Below, one piece after another: positions 3,313 through 7,870 of a stretch of 7,870 bases of DNA. This DNA is from Sphingomonadales bacterium (GTDB taxonomy: Bacteria > Pseudomonadota > Alphaproteobacteria > Sphingomonadales > Sphingomonadaceae), in the NCBI GenBank assembly GCA_017302775.1, contig JAFLDC010000109.1, positions 1 to 7,870 on the forward strand. Reading direction: 5' to 3'. The number at the start of each line of letters is the position of its first letter. Position 1 is the stretch's first letter. The notes beneath the pieces are model-generated. The model was not told the DNA's origin. It was given only the letters and a program-made list of their open reading frames with translations, and ran no database searches. Both the position numbers and the translations under genes were made by a program.

Positions 3313-5619
3313 ATGGCTGAAACCGCCCCCGCAGTCCGGGAAATCAAGTTGCAGGTCGCAGCAGCGCGGCAGGAAGAAAGCGGCAACGGCTTTGCCCGGC
3401 TGCCGCGCTCGGCGCTGTCCACCATGGGGGTGACCGAAGGCGACGTGATCGAGATCGAGGGCAAGCGCCTCACCGTGGCGCGGGTTATGGCGGCTTATCC
3501 CGAGGATGAGGGGCTTGAGCTGATCCGCCTTGATGGCCTGCAGCGCGCCAATGCCGAGGTCGGCTCGGGCGATCATGTCGCGGTGCGCCGCGCCGAGAGC
3601 AGACCGGCGCAGCGCGTGATCTTTGCCCCGGCGCAGCGCGAAATGCGCCTGCAGGGGCCCGGCCAGGCGCTCAAGCGCAACTTTTTCGGGCGGGCGCTGG
3701 TGGCAGGCGATATCGTGGCCACCACTGGTCAGCAGCAGGTTCGCGATATGCCGCCGCAGGTCGCCCGGATGTTCAACGCCCCGGCCTTTGCGCTGACCCA
3801 GATCCGCCTGACGGTCGTCTCGACCGTGCCCAAGGGGATTGTCCACATCGACGAAACGACCGAGGTTGAACTGCGCGAAGAGTTTGAGGAAGCGCGCGGC
3901 AGCCGCGGCGATGTCAACTATGACGACGTTGGCGGCATGGGCGATACGATCCGCCAGCTGCGCGAAATGGTGGAACTGCCGCTGCGCTATCCGGAACTGT
4001 TTACCCGCCTGGGCGTCGATCCGCCCAAGGGCGTGTTGCTGCACGGCCCGCCAGGGACCGGCAAGACCCGGCTGGCGCGCGCGGTCGCCAACGAAAGTGA
4101 AGCCAGCTTCTTCACCATCAACGGTCCGGAAATCATGGGATCGGCCTATGGTGAGAGCGAAAAGCGGCTGCGTGACGTGTTCGAGGAAGCGGCCAAGGCC
4201 GCGCCATCGATCGTCTTCATCGACGAGATCGATTCGATCGCGCCCAAGCGGTCCGGAACACCGGGCGAGGCGGAAAAGCGGCTGGTTGCCCAGCTGTTGA
4301 CGCTGATGGACGGGCTGGGTTCCAGCACCAACATCGTTGTCATTGCCGCCACCAATCGCCCCGATGCGATCGACGAGGCCCTGCGTCGCCCCGGTCGGTT
4401 TGACCGCGAAATCGTGGTCGGCGTGCCGGACGAGAAGGGCCGCCGCGAAATCCTGGGTATCCATACCAGAGGCATGCCGCTGGCCGATGGCGTCAATCTG
4501 GATGAACTGGCGCGGACCACGCACGGTTTCGTGGGCGCCGATATCGGGGCCCTTGCGCGCGAAGCGGCGATGGACGCCGTGCGGCGGATCATGCCGCAGC
4601 TCGATCTCGCCGCGCAGACCATTCCGCCCGAAGTGCTGGAAAACCTGACCGTCACCCGAGAGGACTTTCTGTCCGCGCTCAAGCGGGTCCAGCCCTCGGC
4701 CATGCGGGAGGTGATGGTCGAGGTGCCCAACATCGGCTGGGCCGACATCGGCGGCGCGGACGAGGCGCAGGACAAGCTCAAGGAAGGGATCGAGCTTCCG
4801 CTCAAGAATCCCGAGGCCTTTCGGCGGCTGGGAATTCGGCCGGCTCAGGGCTTCCTGCTCTATGGCCCGCCCGGCACCGGCAAGACCCTGCTGGCCAAGG
4901 CGGTGGCACGCGAGAGCGAGGCCAACTTTATCTCGATCAAGAGCAGCGACCTGTTGTCCAAATGGTATGGCGAAAGCGAACAGCAGATCAGCCGCCTGTT
5001 TGCCCGTGCCCGCCAGGTTGCCCCCTGCGTGGTGTTCATCGATGAGATCGACAGCCTGGTTCCGGCGCGTGGTTCCGGTGCCAATGAACCGCAGGTAACG
5101 GCGCGGGTGGTCAATACCATGCTGGCTGAAATGGACGGGATGGAAGAGCTGTCGTCGGTGGTGGTGATTGGCGCCACCAATCGGCCGGGGCTGGTCGATC
5201 CGGCGCTGCTGCGTCCGGGCCGGCTGGACGAACTGGTCTATGTCGGTACGCCCGATGCGGCCGGCCGCGAACACATCCTGAAGATCCACACCAAGCACAT
5301 GCCGCTGGGCAAAGATGTCGATCTGCGGGCGATTGCTGCCCAGGCAGAACGGTTCACCGGCGCCGATCTGGAAGACCTGACCCGGCGCGCGGGGATGAAC
5401 GCCATCCGCGCGCGCGGGGCCAAGGTAAAGTCGGTCACGGACGAGGACTTCAGGGCCGCGCTGGAGGATTCGCGCGCGACGGTGACGCCCGAGATGGAAG
5501 CCGAATACATGAAGATGAAGGGCGAGCTGAAAAAGCGTGCGGCGGCGATTAACCCGACCCCGATCGGGTTCCTGGCGCCGGGCATGGTCAGTTCAACGCG
5601 GGACAAGAAGCACGGCTGA
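3313..5619 (+). CDS. CDC48/p97-like double AAA+ ATPase
   Basis: The product has 768 residues. The N-domain (about 1-185: double-psi barrel, then the second CDC48 subdomain) precedes two complete AAA+ rings. D1 has Walker A GPPGTGKT (245-252, Lys251), Walker B FIDEID (Asp304, Glu305), sensor Asn348 and arginine fingers Arg359/Arg362. D2 has Walker A GPPGTGKT (Lys524), Walker B Glu578 and fingers Arg634/Arg637. Pore-loop aromatics are Tyr279 in D1 and Trp551-Tyr552 in D2. Both rings should hydrolyse ATP and thread protein substrates through a hexamer in the cytoplasm. The C-terminus (ending KKHG) lacks an HbYX proteasome-docking motif. The start is ATG at 3313 with a weak GGGA upstream; an in-frame TTG at 3211 falls in the terminator T-run and is rejected. 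The gene is apparently monocistronic. Bacterial partners and substrates are unknown to me. Confidence 0.95.
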   Translation: MAETAPAVREIKLQVAAARQEESGNGFARLPRSALSTMGVTEGDVIEIEGKRLTVARVMAAYPEDEGLELIRLDGLQRANAEVGSGDHVAVRRAESRPAQRVIFAPAQREMRLQGPGQALKRNFFGRALVAGDIVATTGQQQVRDMPPQVARMFNAPAFALTQIRLTVVSTVPKGIVHIDETTEVELREEFEEARGSRGDVNYDDVGGMGDTIRQLREMVELPLRYPELFTRLGVDPPKGVLLHGPPGTGKTRLARAVANESEASFFTINGPEIMGSAYGESEKRLRDVFEEAAKAAPSIVFIDEIDSIAPKRSGTPGEAEKRLVAQLLTLMDGLGSSTNIVVIAATNRPDAIDEALRRPGRFDREIVVGVPDEKGRREILGIHTRGMPLADGVNLDELARTTHGFVGADIGALAREAAMDAVRRIMPQLDLAAQTIPPEVLENLTVTREDFLSALKRVQPSAMREVMVEVPNIGWADIGGADEAQDKLKEGIELPLKNPEAFRRLGIRPAQGFLLYGPPGTGKTLLAKAVARESEANFISIKSSDLLSKWYGESEQQISRLFARARQVAPCVVFIDEIDSLVPARGSGANEPQVTARVVNTMLAEMDGMEELSSVVVIGATNRPGLVDPALLRPGRLDELVYVGTPDAAGREHILKIHTKHMPLGKDVDLRAIAAQAERFTGADLEDLTRRAGMNAIRARGAKVKSVTDEDFRAALEDSRATVTPEMEAEYMKMKGELKKRAAAINPTPIGFLAPGMVSSTRDKKHG

Positions 5620-5633
5620 GGGAAGCCTCAGCC
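5614..5633. terminator. Hairpin at the convergent gene ends
   Basis: GGCTGAGG and CCTCAGCC form a perfect 8-bp stem with a GAAG loop. The ATPase stop (TGA, 5617-5619) lies in the left arm and the MscS stop (TGA on the minus strand, 5630-5628) in the right arm, so the two stop codons face each other in the stem. Neither strand has a T-run after it, so efficient Rho-independent termination is doubtful; it may block exonucleases or act with Rho. Confidence 0.5.
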
Positions 5634-6677
5634 TTCGTCGCACAGCGCCTCCGGCACGTTCTCGCGCAGCCATTCCAGCATGGCTTCGCGGATCGCCGGG
5701 CGCAGCCGCGACAGGGCGGTCGGGCCAGTCGCGCTCATCACCAGTTTGAGCTCGATCGACCCGACGTTGACTTCCGATACCTGCAACGAACCGGTGCGCT
5801 GGTCCCAGTCGGGATGGGCTGCCAGCAAATCGTTGTAGGCCGCACGGATCGGCGCAATCGCGCTGCCGGGTTTGATCGGCAAGACCACCGATCCGGTGAT
5901 GCCGCCGCCCGCGCGGGTCCAGTTCTGGAACGATCCGTCGATGAACTTGGCGGTCGGCACGATCACCCGCCGTTCATCGCCGGTGCGAATCACGACGTAG
6001 CTGAGGCGGATATCCTCGATCCGGCCACTTTCATTGTCGATTACTACAAAATCGCCAATCCGGATCGGTTCGTTGAGAGCAATCTGGATACCCGCGATCA
6101 GCGACTTGAGCGCGGGCTGCGCTGCCGCGCCCACCGCCAGCGTCGCGATCCCGGCGGAGGCGAGCAGGGTGGTGCCGACACTGCGTACCGCCGGAATGCC
6201 GAACAATACCAGCGCGACCGTGACGAACACGATCACATAGCCTGCCATGCGCGAAAAGATCGCGATCCGCGTGCTGCGGCTGCGCGCGGCCATCACATCG
6301 TCGGATGCTTCGGTTCTTTGCTGCATGGCCTGGGCGAAAGCCTTGACCAAGGCATAAAGCACCCAGCCGAACAGCGCCGGCTCGATAAAACGCCCGGCCA
6401 TTGTCCAGAACTGCGCGATCAGCGTGTTTCCTTCGGCGGCGAGCGAAATCGCCACCGCGATCAGGGAAAACAACAGCGGCCGCTTGATCCGGGTGAATAT
6501 GACATCGTCGGTACTCGAAGCAGACAGCCGCGCGGCGCGCCCCAGCGCCAGGAACAGGACGAAATGAACTGCAAAAGCAATCGCGATCGCAACCCCGCCA
6601 TGAATGGCGGCACGGGTCAGCGCTTCCGACCAGTCCAGTACGGTCGCGGTTGAGGGCAGGGCAGCAGTAACGGTCAT
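5628..6677 (-). CDS. MscS-family mechanosensitive ion channel
   Basis: The product has 349 residues from the ATG at 6677. Predicted membrane helices lie at about 24-46, 67-84, 98-117 and 145-162, followed by the Gly/Ala-rich pore helix of the MscS family (about 169-200, ASAGIATLAVGAAAQ then SLIAGIQIALNEPIRIGD). A cytoplasmic beta domain (about 205-260, GDFVVIDNESGRIEDI, RTGDERRVIVPTAKF) and an alpha/beta domain (265-345) complete it. These inner-membrane channels open under tension and release solutes on osmotic down-shock. The five-helix form is longer than E. coli MscS (286 residues, three helices). The gene begins 17 bases after the polA stop, probably in the same transcript. Other starts are possible: TTG at 6698, overlapping the polA stop, or GTG at 6713 (361 residues); none has a strong Shine-Dalgarno. 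No promoter is visible between the genes. Confidence 0.92.
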   Translation of the reverse strand: MTVTAALPSTATVLDWSEALTRAAIHGGVAIAIAFAVHFVLFLALGRAARLSASSTDDVIFTRIKRPLLFSLIAVAISLAAEGNTLIAQFWTMAGRFIEPALFGWVLYALVKAFAQAMQQRTEASDDVMAARSRSTRIAIFSRMAGYVIVFVTVALVLFGIPAVRSVGTTLLASAGIATLAVGAAAQPALKSLIAGIQIALNEPIRIGDFVVIDNESGRIEDIRLSYVVIRTGDERRVIVPTAKFIDGSFQNWTRAGGGITGSVVLPIKPGSAIAPIRAAYNDLLAAHPDWDQRTGSLQVSEVNVGSIELKLVMSATGPTALSRLRPAIREAMLEWLRENVPEALCDEG

Positions 6678-6694
6678 CAGCACAGGTTCCGGGG

Positions 6695-7870
6695 TCAATG
6701 CGCCGCACCCCACGACGGGCCGGAGCCGATTTCAACGCCAAGCGGAACGCTCAGCCGCACCGCCGGTTCCGCTGCCCCGGCCATTACCGCGCGGATAACT
6801 TCGCTGGCTGCGCCAACATCGCCTTCGGGCAGTTCGAAGACCAGTTCATCATGCACCTGCAGCAACATCCGCACATGGCCCAGCCCGGCTTGCTCCAGAG
6901 CCGGCATCATCCGCACCATGGCCCGCTTGATGATATCGGCGGCGGTGCCCTGGATCGGCGCGTTGATTGCCGCGCGTTCGCTGCCGGCGCGCTCGTTGGG
7001 GTTCTGGGAATTGATCCGGGGGAACCAGGTCTTGCGGGCGAACAGCGTTTCCGAATACCCTTGCGCGCGCACCGCTTCGAGCGTCGAATGGATATAGTTG
7101 CGGATGCCGGGGAACCGTTCGAAATAGCGGTCGATCATGGCCTGGGCTTCGTCCGAGGAAACCCCAAGCCGCCCACCAAGACCCCAGCGCGAAATGCCAT
7201 AGAGGATCGCGAAGTTGATCGTCTTGGCCCGTCCGCGGGTATCGCGGTTGACCTCTCCGAACATTTCCATCGCAGTGCGGGCGTGGATGTCTTCCCCACT
7301 GGCGAAGGCTTCTTTGAGCGAGGGCACATCCGCCATGTGGGCGGCCAGGCGCAGTTCGATCTGGCTGTAGTCCGCCGCCAGCAGCACGTGGCCCGGTTCA
7401 GCAACGAAGGCATCGCGGATCTGCCGGCCCAGCTCGGTCCGGATCGGGATATTCATCAGGTTCGGATCGGTTGACGATAGCCGGCCGGTCTGCGCGCCGA
7501 CCAGGCTATAGCTGGTATGGACTCGCCCGGTCACCGGGTTGATCGCTGCCTGCAAGGCTTCGGTATAGGTAGAGCGCAGCTTGCTCAGCTGCCGCCATTC
7601 CAGCACCTGTGTGGCCACTTCGGCGCCTTCGCCGGCCAGCCGCTCCAGCACCGAAAGGTCGGTTGAATACTGCCCGGTCTTGCCCTTCTTGCCGCCCTTG
7701 TAGCCCAGCTTGTCAAACAGGATCTCGCCCAGCTGTTTTGGGCTGCCGATCGTGAAGGGCTGGCCGGCGGCCTGATGGATGGCGGTTTCCAGCTTGGCGA
7801 TTTCTTCCGCGAAGGTCGCGGACAGGCCCGACAGCCGGTCGCGATCGACCTTGACCCCGTGGCGCTCCAT
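6695..7870 (-). CDS. polA: DNA polymerase I, C-terminal polymerase domain (partial, N-terminus beyond right edge)
   Basis: The visible 391 residues are the Klenow-type polymerase domain; the 5' nuclease and 3'-5' exonuclease regions lie outside the window. Fragment residues show the thumb (about 1-130), TGRLSSTDPNLMNIP (128-142), motif A with DYSQIE (catalytic Asp167), motif B/O-helix RGRAKTINFAILYG (Arg212, Lys216, Phe220, Tyr224) and motif C QVHDE (His340, catalytic Asp341). The protein ends with the family's usual acidic-Gly tail (EIGSGPSWGAAH). All polymerase catalytic residues are present, and Phe at the 220 position (E. coli Phe762) predicts normal discrimination against dideoxynucleotides. 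Pol I fills gaps and removes RNA primers in replication and repair. The ATG at the very edge (7870) is an internal Met, not the true start, since homologues continue upstream of this ERxGVK-like segment. Confidence 0.97.
   Translation of the reverse strand: MERHGVKVDRDRLSGLSATFAEEIAKLETAIHQAAGQPFTIGSPKQLGEILFDKLGYKGGKKGKTGQYSTDLSVLERLAGEGAEVATQVLEWRQLSKLRSTYTEALQAAINPVTGRVHTSYSLVGAQTGRLSSTDPNLMNIPIRTELGRQIRDAFVAEPGHVLLAADYSQIELRLAAHMADVPSLKEAFASGEDIHARTAMEMFGEVNRDTRGRAKTINFAILYGISRWGLGGRLGVSSDEAQAMIDRYFERFPGIRNYIHSTLEAVRAQGYSETLFARKTWFPRINSQNPNERAGSERAAINAPIQGTAADIIKRAMVRMMPALEQAGLGHVRMLLQVHDELVFELPEGDVGAASEVIRAVMAGAAEPAVRLSVPLGVEIGSGPSWGAAH

Noticed and set aside
3277..5298. 673-codon open frame on the minus strand opposite the ATPase gene
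   Set aside because: It is an antisense shadow: low-complexity, His/Arg/Gln-rich translation without recognisable motifs, against a complete AAA+ protein on the other strand.
5814..6653. 279-codon plus-strand open frame opposite the MscS gene
   Set aside because: Arg/Asp/Gln-rich shadow translation with no domain; the opposite strand encodes a complete MscS channel.
1..7870. Mobile elements, CRISPR array, tRNA or rRNA genes, toxin-antitoxin or defence genes
   Set aside because: I looked on both strands for transposase-like frames, terminal repeats, regularly spaced repeats, tRNA-like cloverleafs and short paired genes and saw none; the gene content is typical chromosomal housekeeping and metabolism.

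Overview
The window looks like ordinary chromosome of a GC-rich alphaproteobacterium, most likely a sphingomonad (Novosphingobium, Erythrobacter or Sphingomonas type). The reasons are the strong GC3 codon bias, the style of the PolA and MscS proteins, and a bacterial CDC48/p97-like AAA ATPase, which sphingomonads often carry. This placement is by eye; no search was run. I see no insertion sequence, CRISPR array, tRNA, rRNA or prophage.

Left arm (1-2053, minus strand). Read in the direction of transcription, it holds a HAD-family phosphatase-like protein with a TTG start, a 277-base gap rich in dyad symmetry and promoter-like elements, subunit A of a 3-oxoacid CoA-transferase (scoA), and a small four-helix membrane protein. 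The membrane gene overlaps scoA by one base (TGATG) and runs off the left edge. Subunit B of the transferase is not next to subunit A as it usually is.

Centre (2054-3312, plus strand). A two-domain universal stress protein is transcribed divergently from the HAD gene. It has a near-perfect FNR/FixK-type box exactly where a class II activator site should lie relative to a plausible -10. After it come 364 bases without a gene. They hold a strong promoter-like -10, a small hairpin, a CU-rich stretch and a textbook intrinsic terminator (10-bp stem, GAAA loop, seven T). Together these look like a small RNA gene of about 105 nt and are the most interesting unexplained part of the window.

Right arm (3313-7870). 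A 768-residue CDC48/p97-like double AAA+ ATPase on the plus strand converges on an MscS-type mechanosensitive channel gene on the minus strand. The two stop codons lie in opposite arms of one 8-bp hairpin. The channel gene follows directly on the 3' end of polA (DNA polymerase I, C-terminal 391 residues), which runs off the right edge.

There is no single pathway here. The left arm suggests ketone-body/acyl-CoA metabolism, the centre low-oxygen or stress response, and the right arm protein unfolding, osmotic protection and DNA repair/replication. No clearly new multi-gene system is visible. The candidates for novelty are the small RNA, the symmetric sites upstream of scoA, and the membrane gene coupled to scoA.
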